Shown piece after piece: positions 34,645 through 41,617 of a stretch of DNA of 41,617 nucleotides. Each line of letters begins with the position of its first letter. Positions within the stretch are counted from its first letter, which is position 1. A model generated the notes under the pieces. That model was not told the origin of the DNA, did not search any database, and worked only from the letters and a program-made list of their open reading frames with translations. The stretch is taken from NCBI GenBank assembly GCA_029978905.1, contig JAPOIM010000041.1:1-41617 (forward strand), given 5' to 3'. This DNA comes from Planctomycetota bacterium. Lineage in GTDB: Bacteria > Planctomycetota > Planctomycetia > Pirellulales > UBA1268. Both the position numbers and the translations under genes were made by a program.

Positions 34645-35424
34645 GTGAAGCGGGCCATTCTTAGCGACATCCACGGCAACCTCGAGGCGCTCGAGGCGGT
34701 GTTGAAGGATATCGATCAACAAGGCGTGGAAGAAATCTTCTGCCTTGGTGATGTGGTGGGGTATGGACCCAACCCATGCGAGTGCGTCACGATCGTTCGA
34801 GACCGCTGCAAGATGGTGCTCCTGGGCAACCACGATCAGGGGGCGCTCTTCGACCCCGACGGTTTCAACGTGGGCGCGGAGCGGGCGATCCGTTGGACGC
34901 GGACGCAGCTTGAGCGACACGACCGTCTCGCGCGGAATGCAGATGACCCGCTCGCGGACTTCCTCGGCGAACTGCCCCGCACCCACACCGATGGGGCATG
35001 CCAATTTGTGCACGGGTCGGCCCGGCGGCCGCTCGACGAGTACGTCTTCCCCGAAGACATCTACAATCCGCTCAAAATCCAGCACATCTTCGAACTGGTG
35101 CAGAAGTACTGCTTCCAGGGCCACACGCACATCCCCGGCATCTTCACTCCGGACCCTCAGTTTGAGTCGCCTGAGTTTGGGCACGGTGAGCAGGAGTGGT
35201 GTCGGCAGCTGCCGGCCTCGAAGGCGATGGTCAATGTTGGCTCCGTGGGTCAGCCCCGCGACGGCGACGTCCGCTCCTGTTACGTGATTCTCGAGGGAGA
35301 GGGGAGTGACCTCACCGTGCGGTTTCGACGCGTGCCGTATCCGGCAGTCGAGACCTGCAAAAAAATCCACGCCATCGCCGACCTCGACAACTTCCTCGGG
35401 GATCGGCTTCTGCAAGGCCGATAG
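34645..35424 (+). CDS. Calcineurin-like metallophosphoesterase
   Basis: A 259-residue phosphoesterase of the YfcE/MJ0936-like type, using two metal ions. The motifs are intact and in order: [10 protein letters not shown] (D-x-H), [13 protein letters not shown] (GDxxG), MVLLGNHD (GNHD), then HGSARRP and FQGHTHIPG (GHTH). A Cys-rich segment ([12 protein letters not shown]) separates the second and third motifs. The start is GTG 34645 with a weak site; the typical AILSDIHGN opening begins at residue 4, supporting it. It is divergent from tsaB. It ends 57 bases before yidC, but nothing ties its role to membrane insertion. The likely activity is on cyclic or other phosphodiesters; the substrate is unknown. 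Confidence 0.9.
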   Translation: MKRAILSDIHGNLEALEAVLKDIDQQGVEEIFCLGDVVGYGPNPCECVTIVRDRCKMVLLGNHDQGALFDPDGFNVGAERAIRWTRTQLERHDRLARNADDPLADFLGELPRTHTDGACQFVHGSARRPLDEYVFPEDIYNPLKIQHIFELVQKYCFQGHTHIPGIFTPDPQFESPEFGHGEQEWCRQLPASKAMVNVGSVGQPRDGDVRSCYVILEGEGSDLTVRFRRVPYPAVETCKKIHAIADLDNFLGDRLLQGR

Positions 35425-35481
35425 CGGCGGCATGGTTTGCCAGTATTTCGGCTCCCCGTGAACTGATCAGGAACACCACTG

Positions 35482-37836
35482 TTGGAACGTCGCTACATTC
35501 TTTTCATCGCCCTCTCGCTGGCGATCGTTTTCGGGAGCCAACTTCTCCAGGCCACGTTTTTCCCCAAGCCACCCGAGCCCGCGGCCGATCCGGCCCTCGC
35601 TGCGCAAGACGCCAGCGACGATGGCGAGGCGGCTGCCGCAGGTGAATCCGCTGCTGATGCGGACGCTTCTGCCGCAGCCTCGGTAAGCGATGCCGATGCC
35701 GCTGCCGAGCCTGAGGCCGCTGCTGCGGCAGGCGAAGGTGATGGCGAGGGCACGCCCGGCGACGTGGCGGCAGCACCTGCCACACGCACCCGCTGGACGC
35801 TCGGCTCACTCGATCCGGCCAACCCCGCGGGCATGCTGGTCACGCTCTCCAGCCGTGGCGCGGCGGTAGAGCGAATCGAGTTGGCGGGCAGCCAGTTTCA
35901 CGACCAGGACGACCGCTCCGGCTATCTCGGCCATCTGGCCCTCGCCAGTGATCCCGCCGGCTGCCGCGTGCAGGTGGTGGGGCCGGGAACGCCCGCCGCT
36001 GCCGCGGGGCTTGTGGCTGGGGATGTGATTGTGAAGGTGGCCGGGGCCACGACTGCCGATCCACGTGGGGTCGAGGATGTGCTTGCGACCACCACGCCAG
36101 GCCAGCAGATCGAGGTGGAAACGCTTCGCGACGGGAGCACGCAAACGCTCTCGGTCACCCTCGGATGGCGTCCTTTGGAGGTGGTCCGTCCAGAGCGGCT
36201 GGCGAAGCCGGTGGATGATCCGGACGACCAGCCGACTGATCCGCTCTCCTTCCTGCTCTCCCTGGAGCGTCGCGTTGACGCGGAGTCCGATCGTCGTCGC
36301 CCTGAGGAAGCCCGCGAGATTCCCGGCCAGGAACTCGCTGCGGTGGATTGGGAAGCCGAACGCATCGACGACGCGGCCGTGCGGTTTCGCCGGCAACTCG
36401 GCAACGGGCTGTCGGTGGTGAAGGCGTATCGGCTGCTCGCGAGCGAGGCGGACGACCCTGCCGCGGTGCGGCTTGAACTGACCGTGACGCTCGAGTCGGA
36501 AGTGGACGGGACGACCGTCACCTACGCCCTCGATGGGCCCACTGGCCTGCCGACCGAAGGCTGGTGGTATGCCTCGCGTATCTCTCGCTCGTGGGGGTCG
36601 CTCGGCGTGCGCGACGTGGCGATCCGCTTTGCGGGTGAACAGAGCAACGTGATCAGCAGCCTGACGCTGACGGAAGCGGATGCAGAGATCGTCGGGTCGG
36701 CCGTGCTCGATGACAAGCCGCTCTCGTTTGCCGGTGTCGACGCGCTTTACTTTGCTGCCGCTCTGCTGCCCGACGTGGACGGTGCGGCAGCTCCGGGGCT
36801 TGATGAGGTGCGGCCACTCGTCGTAGGGGAGTATGACGACCCAGCCCTCCGCAAGTTGACCAACGTCACCAGCCGGTTGATCAGTCGGCCGATCGAACTC
36901 AAGGCAGGGAAGCCGGTCACGCACCGCTACGAGATCTTCGCGGGCCCGAAGAAGCCTGAGTTGCTGGAAAACTTCGGCCTGCCGGGCTCGAGCATGGCAG
37001 ACCTTGTGTACTACGGCTGGTTTGGCTGGGTGGCCCGGCCGCTGATTGCGATCCTGCACGTGCTGCACCTGATCGTTCGCAACTACGGCGTCGCGATCAT
37101 CTTGCTGACGGTGATCGTCCGCGGAGCAATGTTTCCGATTAGCCGCAAGCAGGCCCTCTCCGCGCAGAAGATGCAGGTCCTGCAGCCTGAGATGAAGGCG
37201 ATCGCGGAGAAGTACAAGGACAGCCCGGAGAAGCGGACGCGAGCCACCCAAGAGCTCTGGAAGAAGCACAACTACAACCCGGCCTCGGGGTGCGTGCTCG
37301 TGTTTATCCAGATCCCGATCTTTATGGGGCTCTACCGGTCGCTCGCCACGGATGTCGAGCTGCGGCAAGCGCCACTCTTTAGCTCGGCAATGCGGTGGTG
37401 TTCTAACCTCGCGGCGCCCGACATGTTTGTGGACTGGTCGAACGTGATGCCCGCTTTCCTGGTGGCGCCGCAGGGCTGGCTCGGCCCGTTCTTGAACTTG
37501 TTGCCGCTGCTGACGATCGGGCTCTTCCTGTGGCAGCAGAAACTCTTCATGCCGCCGGCCGTCGACGAGCAGTCGCGGGTGCAGCAGCAGGTGATGAAGT
37601 ACATGATGTTTTTCATGGCCCTGATGTTCTTCAAGGTTCCCTGCGGCCTGTGCCTCTACTTCATTGCATCAAGCCTGTGGGGCATTGCCGAGCGTGTGTG
37701 GCTGCCTGTGCCCAAACTTGGATTGGCAGGTGGGCAGACGATTGACGTGCCCTTCTCGGCTGTCGGGGGCGGCAAGGGGGGCGATCCTGTGGCCGCCATC
37801 AAAGACAAGCGGGCTTCTCGCAAGAAGAAGCGGTAG
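35482..37836 (+). CDS. yidC: Membrane protein insertase YidC with an inserted PDZ domain
   Basis: YidC inserts and folds inner-membrane proteins. This 784-residue copy is much longer than the ~550 of E. coli. It has an N-terminal helix (about residues 4-21) and an acidic Ala/Glu/Asp linker (about 30-100). A periplasmic domain interrupted by a PDZ-like module (about 156-233) follows, with CRVQVVGPGTPAAAAGLVAGDVIVKV and TTTPGQQIEVETLRDG. The insertase core starts near residue 510 (YYGWFGWVARPLIAIL..., NYGVAIILLTVIVRGAMFPISRKQ, with the conserved groove Arg). It has a hydrophilic KMQVLQPEMKAIAEKYKD loop, a QIPIFMGLYRSL helix and a basic tail, KDKRASRKKKR. The start is TTG 35482 with CAGGAA upstream. 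mnmE follows 36 bases later, the usual neighbour. Ribosomal L34 and RNase P genes are not adjacent. Confidence 0.94.
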   Translation: MERRYILFIALSLAIVFGSQLLQATFFPKPPEPAADPALAAQDASDDGEAAAAGESAADADASAAASVSDADAAAEPEAAAAAGEGDGEGTPGDVAAAPATRTRWTLGSLDPANPAGMLVTLSSRGAAVERIELAGSQFHDQDDRSGYLGHLALASDPAGCRVQVVGPGTPAAAAGLVAGDVIVKVAGATTADPRGVEDVLATTTPGQQIEVETLRDGSTQTLSVTLGWRPLEVVRPERLAKPVDDPDDQPTDPLSFLLSLERRVDAESDRRRPEEAREIPGQELAAVDWEAERIDDAAVRFRRQLGNGLSVVKAYRLLASEADDPAAVRLELTVTLESEVDGTTVTYALDGPTGLPTEGWWYASRISRSWGSLGVRDVAIRFAGEQSNVISSLTLTEADAEIVGSAVLDDKPLSFAGVDALYFAAALLPDVDGAAAPGLDEVRPLVVGEYDDPALRKLTNVTSRLISRPIELKAGKPVTHRYEIFAGPKKPELLENFGLPGSSMADLVYYGWFGWVARPLIAILHVLHLIVRNYGVAIILLTVIVRGAMFPISRKQALSAQKMQVLQPEMKAIAEKYKDSPEKRTRATQELWKKHNYNPASGCVLVFIQIPIFMGLYRSLATDVELRQAPLFSSAMRWCSNLAAPDMFVDWSNVMPAFLVAPQGWLGPFLNLLPLLTIGLFLWQQKLFMPPAVDEQSRVQQQVMKYMMFFMALMFFKVPCGLCLYFIASSLWGIAERVWLPVPKLGLAGGQTIDVPFSAVGGGKGGDPVAAIKDKRASRKKKR

Positions 37837-37872
37837 GCACGATCCACCGGATGGCTGCAGCCAGGGCGGAGC

Positions 37873-39255
37873 ATGTTTGGCTCACCCGATGAACTGATCG
37901 TAGCGGCGGCCTCGGCTACCGGAGGCGGCCTGCGGGCGATCGTACGAATTGCTGGAGCCGACACGCTTTCACTGCTGGCACGCCTCTGTGAGCCCGCGGC
38001 GGGGGCGTGGCCAAAGGTCGGGGAGCCGGCTCGATGTGTGGCCGCAGTGATCGCGGAGCCCACCCTCGCTGAGGATTTCGGCAGGATCCCTTGCGAACTG
38101 CTTGTGTGGCCTGGCCCCACGGGACCGCTCGGTGGGCCGCTCGCGGAAGTTCAACTCCCCGGGGCACCGCCGCTCGTGGCGGCGTTTGTGGAGGCAGCAC
38201 AGCGGCAAGGCTGTCGCTTGGCCAAAGGGGGGGAGTTTTCTCTGCGGAGTTTTCTCGCCGGCCGCATCGACCTCGTGCAGGCGGAGGCGGTGCTCGCGGT
38301 GATCGACGCCCGCAGCCCCGGGGAACTCACTGCCGCCCTCGATGCGGCCGCTGGCGGTAGCGGCCGGAAGTTGGAAGCCCTGCGGGATCGGTTGCTCGAC
38401 CTCCTCGGCGATGTGGAGGCGATGATCGATTTTGGCGACGAGGTGGCCGAAGGGCGTGGAGCCGGGGCCGTGGAGGCCGAGCTCGCGGGCCGTCTTGCGG
38501 ATCTGCTCTGCGACGTGGCAGCGATGCTCGGGCAGCTCAAGCGCCGGGCTGCAGACGTGTCGGCCGGATTGCCGAGGGTGGTGCTCGCCGGCCCTGCCAA
38601 CGTGGGAAAGAGCAGCCTGTTTAATGCCCTCGTGGGCGAGTCGAAGGCCCTGGTGGCGGATCAGCCAGGCACCACCCGAGACTGGCTCGAAGCGGAAGTC
38701 GACGGGGCACAGCCCTTTTTGCTCGTCGATCTCGCCGGTTTTGAAGACGCTGCCGATCGCCAGGATGCCGTGGCTGCCGCGGTTCGCGAACGTGCCCGAG
38801 CGGATCTCGTGATCGAGTGCGTGGATGCGAGCACTCAGCAGGAAGCTGCGGCAGGCGGGCAGGGGGATGGCTCGCAGCCGCGTCTGGCGATCTGGACGAG
38901 GGGCGACTTGGCCGGGCTGCAGGCCGCGAGCGACGGCCAGCACGCGGGAAGGCTGGTGACGAGCAGCCGCTCCGGCGTGGGGCTCGCGGAGCTTCGCCGT
39001 GGGATTGATGAGGTGCTTGCGCGGCGTGCCCGCGAGGGATCTCCCGCCACACTGCGGATGGCCGCGGCGCTCGCGGCGGCGCGGGTGTCGGGAGAAACTG
39101 GCTTGGCGATGCTGGCGGAACCTGACACGCTCGACGAGGCTTTGCTCGCGGCGGAACTGGGGCGAATGCTCGCGTCGCTTGATGAAGCCATCGGCCGCGA
39201 ACTGGGCAACGACCTGCTCGACCGTATCTTTTCTCGGCATTGCATTGGGAAATGA
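37873..39255 (+). CDS. mnmE: tRNA modification GTPase MnmE (TrmE)
   Basis: MnmE, with MnmG, installs the 5-carboxymethylaminomethyl group on U34 of certain tRNAs. The 460-residue protein keeps the N-terminal formyl-THF-binding fold (AAASATGGGLRAIVRIAG, GEFSLRSFLAGRIDLVQAEAVLAVIDA), the P-loop GPANVGKSSLFNALVGES (G240-S247), the G2-like PGTTRDWLEAEV, G3 DLAG, and a C-terminal LLDRIFSRHCIGK with the essential Cys (C457). Departures: G3 reads DLAG where DTAG is usual, and the NKxD motif is replaced by TRGD, seen after LAIWTRGDLAG. It follows yidC by 36 bases, the classic order. Guanine specificity may be altered by the TRGD motif, which is inference. Confidence 0.93.
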   Translation: MFGSPDELIVAAASATGGGLRAIVRIAGADTLSLLARLCEPAAGAWPKVGEPARCVAAVIAEPTLAEDFGRIPCELLVWPGPTGPLGGPLAEVQLPGAPPLVAAFVEAAQRQGCRLAKGGEFSLRSFLAGRIDLVQAEAVLAVIDARSPGELTAALDAAAGGSGRKLEALRDRLLDLLGDVEAMIDFGDEVAEGRGAGAVEAELAGRLADLLCDVAAMLGQLKRRAADVSAGLPRVVLAGPANVGKSSLFNALVGESKALVADQPGTTRDWLEAEVDGAQPFLLVDLAGFEDAADRQDAVAAAVRERARADLVIECVDASTQQEAAAGGQGDGSQPRLAIWTRGDLAGLQAASDGQHAGRLVTSSRSGVGLAELRRGIDEVLARRAREGSPATLRMAAALAAARVSGETGLAMLAEPDTLDEALLAAELGRMLASLDEAIGRELGNDLLDRIFSRHCIGK

Positions 39256-39308
39256 CCCGACGCACCCTCCACACACGCTGACGGGAGCCGCCTTGGCGGT
39301 GAATCGCA

Positions 39309-41015
39309 ATGGCAACAGAAGCGACCGACAACACCCAGGCAGACCGCGTGGCTGCCCTCGCCCGTGGGGCTGATCGACTCGCGACGGAGCCACCGCAGCG
39401 GAGGGCCACGCTCGCCGCCGCCTGCATGGCGACCACGGCAGCCTGTGCAGACCGCTGGGTAGAGCAGGCTGCGGGAATCAAAGCAGCCGATGCCACGCCT
39501 GCGCGGGATGCCGTGTTTGCAGAGGAGACCGGCACGGGCCCGCTTGTGACCCTGCGCCTGCTGATGATCACCCGCGACATGTGGCGACGGCGGGCGGCGG
39601 GGGAGCTTCCCAAACTGCCGGGCGGGCCTCGCGTCGCCCATCGGCCTCCGCCGGGTGTACAGGGGCTGGAGCACGTGGAGCGGATCGAGGTGGACGTTGT
39701 GCCGTGGCCAGGGCTGCACGACGGGATCATTTTTTCCGGCACGACTGCCACAGTGCGATGCGTCAACACCGGTGGGCCTGGGCATGCAGCGGCGGCCACG
39801 TTCCGGAGGCTGTGGCAGGAAGAGGCGAGCCGTCGACCACAGGGGGGAGGCGTCGCCGTGGTGCTGGGCGCCGGCAACGTGACGGGGCTCGCGGCGGCCG
39901 ACGCGATTTCGCAGATCTTCGACCATGGGAGGGCGGTGCTGTTGAAACTGCATCCGTTGCACGCACCGATGGTCGAGGTGTTTCGTCAGGCGCTCGCCCC
40001 TCTGGTGGAAGCGGGGCTGCTGGAGGTCGTGGCAGGTGGGCCAGAGGTGGTGGCCGAGGCGGTGGGCTGTGCCCGTGTGACGCAGGTGCATCTGACGGGC
40101 GGAAAAGGCACCTACGACCGGCTGCGGAACGACCTGACCGCACGCGGGCTCAACGTGCCGATCAGCTGCGAACTCGGGAACGTGACCCCCTGGTTTGTCG
40201 TGCCTGGCACCTACTCCGAGTTTGAAATCGGGCGGCAGGCCGACGCGATTGCTGGCTCGATCATCAACAACACCTCGTTTAACTGCATCGCCACGAAGCT
40301 GCTGGTGACCTGCCGAGGCTGGGGAGGCCGCGAGGCGCTCCTTGCCGCGATCCGCGACCGTCTGGAGGCCTCGCCGCGGCGGCCGGCGTGGTTTCCAGGG
40401 AGTGCCGCGGGCTATGAGCAGCTCACTGGGGAGCGGCTCCCCGACGACGGCTGCCTCCCCTGGACGTTTCGCACGGGCATCGACCCGGTGGGGGAACGCC
40501 ACTGGCTCGATCGGGAGTGGTTTTTCCCGGCGGTGGCGGAGGTGTGTCTCGACGCGGATTCGCCGGAACAGTTCTGCGGGAAAGCCCTGGAACTCGCCCG
40601 TTCGCTGCCTGGCACGCTTGCGGCCAACGTGACCCTGCCAGCGTTTCGCGATCCTCGAGAACGGCAACGGGCGGAACTCCTCGTGGAGCATCTCGGCTTC
40701 GGGGTGGTGTCGGTCAACACCTGGGCGGCGCTGGGCTACGCCCTTGCAGGAGTGCCGTGGGGAGGCCTTCCAGGTGGCACGGCGGCCGAACCGGGGAGCG
40801 GCCTCGGCTATGTGCACGATCCGCTGCTGCTGCCCTTGGTGCACAACACGATTGTTCGCGGGCCCCTTGCCCCCACGCTCAAGCCGGCGTGGCTTCCGTG
40901 GCATTCCGCCGGGCGGGCCCTGACGCGAGGCCTGATTGACGTCTACACCGCGAAAAACCTCCTCGCGGCGGGGTGGGGGCTGACCAAGATGCTGCCGGGT
41001 GTGGTGCGTGGCTGA
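39309..41015 (+). CDS. Aldehyde dehydrogenase family protein
   Basis: A 568-residue member of the NAD(P)-dependent aldehyde dehydrogenase superfamily, longer than the usual ~490. The N-terminal ~120 residues are helical and Ala-rich and not typical. The core shows GVAVVLGAGNVTGLAAADAI, KLHPLHAP, HLTGGKGTYDRL (in place of FTGS), the general-base Glu in CELGNVTP (E288) and the catalytic Cys in SFNCIATKLLV (C326), with FPAVAEVCLDA and NTWAALGYALAGVPWGG near the end. Substrate and cofactor preference are unknown; the catalytic pair is in place, so it is probably active. ATG 39309 has GGTGA at good spacing, 53 bases after mnmE. A hairpin follows the stop. Confidence 0.85.
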   Translation: MATEATDNTQADRVAALARGADRLATEPPQRRATLAAACMATTAACADRWVEQAAGIKAADATPARDAVFAEETGTGPLVTLRLLMITRDMWRRRAAGELPKLPGGPRVAHRPPPGVQGLEHVERIEVDVVPWPGLHDGIIFSGTTATVRCVNTGGPGHAAAATFRRLWQEEASRRPQGGGVAVVLGAGNVTGLAAADAISQIFDHGRAVLLKLHPLHAPMVEVFRQALAPLVEAGLLEVVAGGPEVVAEAVGCARVTQVHLTGGKGTYDRLRNDLTARGLNVPISCELGNVTPWFVVPGTYSEFEIGRQADAIAGSIINNTSFNCIATKLLVTCRGWGGREALLAAIRDRLEASPRRPAWFPGSAAGYEQLTGERLPDDGCLPWTFRTGIDPVGERHWLDREWFFPAVAEVCLDADSPEQFCGKALELARSLPGTLAANVTLPAFRDPRERQRAELLVEHLGFGVVSVNTWAALGYALAGVPWGGLPGGTAAEPGSGLGYVHDPLLLPLVHNTIVRGPLAPTLKPAWLPWHSAGRALTRGLIDVYTAKNLLAAGWGLTKMLPGVVRG

Positions 41016-41040
41016 CGTGCGATGCCTCGTGGATTGGCCT

Positions 41041-41059
41041 CGCCCCAAGAAGCGGGGCG
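41041..41059 (+). terminator. Hairpin after the aldehyde dehydrogenase gene
   Basis: CGCCCC (41041-41046) and GGGGCG (41054-41059) form a six-base stem with a seven-base loop, 26 bases past the stop codon. It is followed at a distance by T-rich stretches (GGTTTTTC, GGTTTTG). The T run is not directly at the stem, so it is a plausible but imperfect intrinsic terminator. Confidence 0.45.
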
Positions 41060-41084
41060 GAATTTGCGGGTTTTTCAGGTTTTG

Positions 41085-41134
41085 CAAAAATTTTTTGGCA
41101 GACTGTTGACAGCCCCCCCAATGGCCGATACCTT
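41085..41134 (+). promoter_or_regulatory. Promoter-like sequence with A/T-rich upstream element
   Basis: CAAAAATTTTTT (41085-41096) is followed by a perfect TTGACA (41106-41111), a 17-base spacer and TACCTT (41129-41134), which matches a -10 at T1, A2 and T6. The A/T block sits where an UP element for the RNA polymerase alpha subunit would be. It points to the secreted-protein gene at 41423 and implies a leader of about 280 bases. Confidence 0.6.
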
Positions 41135-41422
41135 TTCTTGAAGTGATGGCAGCCGGAGTTGTTTCGGCAGCCGACGTAAGAAGGAGTAAGCTACTGACCG
41201 CGTGCGACTGACGTCGCAGCAGTGAAATCTGGAAGCCCGCCCAAGTGATTGGGGCCCTGTTTTAGGGATGGCTTTCGTTCTTTGATTTCACCTCCAGGTC
41301 GTAGCTCTGTTTGAGCGGTCTCTTCCGCATCCTTCTGAGCCCACCGGTTTTTGCCGCGGTTTGTTATTCGCACTCGGTCTCGTCGCTTGCTCACGTTTTC
41401 TCGTAGCAAGAGCACGAATCCG

Positions 41423-41617
41423 ATGAACACCACCACCACGGTTCACGGCGTCCTTTCCGCACTTTCCAAAACACTCACGATGCTCGCGGCATGTGCCGTG
41501 ATGGCCATCGCTGGCGCTGAAGCAGCTGCCGGCACGCTGGGCCACTACATCTACGGCGTCGATGTCTCCAACGACATCTACGAAATCAATCCCGTCGACC
41601 AGACTGCCACGAAGGTG
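41423..41617 (+). CDS. Secreted protein, N-terminal part (3' truncated by window edge)
   Basis: The frame starting at ATG 41423 is open to the end of the window (65 residues). Residues 1-36 look like a signal peptide: a polar start with four Thr, then LSKTLTMLAACAVMAIAGAEAAAG with a small-residue cleavage site. The mature part begins TLGHYIYGVDVSNDIYEINPVDQTATKV, which reads like the first blade of a beta-propeller where a property is computed from the state of an object. I assign no family. It has its own candidate promoter and a long leader. No good ribosome binding site is seen directly before the ATG. Confidence 0.65.
   Translation, partial: MNTTTTVHGVLSALSKTLTMLAACAVMAIAGAEAAAGTLGHYIYGVDVSNDIYEINPVDQTATKV

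Larger units (their letters stand above)
41016..41422 (+). other. Intergenic region: terminator, promoter and long leader
   Basis: These 407 bases hold no gene that I can support. At the left is a hairpin (41041-41059). An A/T-rich element and a TTGACA promoter candidate follow (41085-41134). A roughly 280-base untranslated leader then runs to the ATG at 41423. The leader contains a perfect hairpin TGCGAC-TGAC-GTCGCA (41203-41218) and an AAGGAG at 41181-41186 followed only by a very short frame. Confidence 0.6.

Noticed and set aside
38835-41087. Minus-strand open frame of 750 codons over mnmE and the aldehyde dehydrogenase gene
   Set aside because: It covers two well-supported plus-strand genes and shows no recognisable motif.
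1-41617. tRNA, rRNA, CRISPR, insertion sequence or prophage features
   Set aside because: Gaps were read for cloverleaf-like sequence, regular spaced repeats, transposase motifs and terminal repeats; none was found. DUF1353 alone does not make a prophage.

Overview
The window reads as ordinary chromosome from a GC-rich planctomycete, most likely of the Pirellulales type. The supporting signs are: a DUF1571 protein at the left edge; a giant secreted protein whose export segment is of the planctomycetal LEPR/LEPL type; a 16S methyltransferase gene (rsmH) with no division genes after it; a YidC that carries a PDZ domain; and several secreted proteins of no recognised family. No tRNA, rRNA, insertion sequence, integrase or CRISPR array was seen. 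Coding density is high, and many neighbours overlap by 4-8 bases, so much of the window is organised as operons.

Left part (1-4303): the tail of a DUF1571 protein ends at a strong terminator. It is followed by rsmH, a membrane-anchored double-LysM protein in the place where ftsL normally sits, queA (queuosine), and a Nudix-like protein. Next (4603-11076) is a 2157-residue secreted protein built from three SdrD B-like domains, an Ig-like domain, seven DUF11 repeats and an FG-GAP-like region. It ends in an apparently intact FKBP prolyl isomerase domain.

Middle (11089-17114): cysteine desulfurase and an A-type Fe-S carrier, a CobL-type fused precorrin methyltransferase, a BshB1-like deacetylase, and two FAD-dependent amine-oxidase-like enzymes. 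From 17240 to 24264 a tightly overlapping operon runs: TetR/CecR-type regulator, HlyD adaptor, RND pump, 3-methyladenine DNA glycosylase, D12-class adenine methyltransferase. Palindromes at the regulator start look like its operator. The methyltransferase shares its stop-codon bases with a convergent gene for a 1051-residue secreted protein of unknown function.

27600-29646 holds a three-gene cassette: a protealysin-like M4 metalloprotease without a signal peptide, a small protein resembling its inhibitor emfourin, and a DUF1353 protein whose start overlaps the emfourin stop. This is the best candidate here for a little-described functional unit. After a small secreted protein come minus-strand pyruvate carboxylase and tsaB, then plus-strand metallophosphoesterase, yidC (with PDZ), mnmE, an aldehyde dehydrogenase-like gene and the start of another secreted protein behind a promoter-like sequence with an A/T-rich upstream element.

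Family assignments rest on motifs read by eye; no searches were run. Residue positions are calculated from the stated starts.
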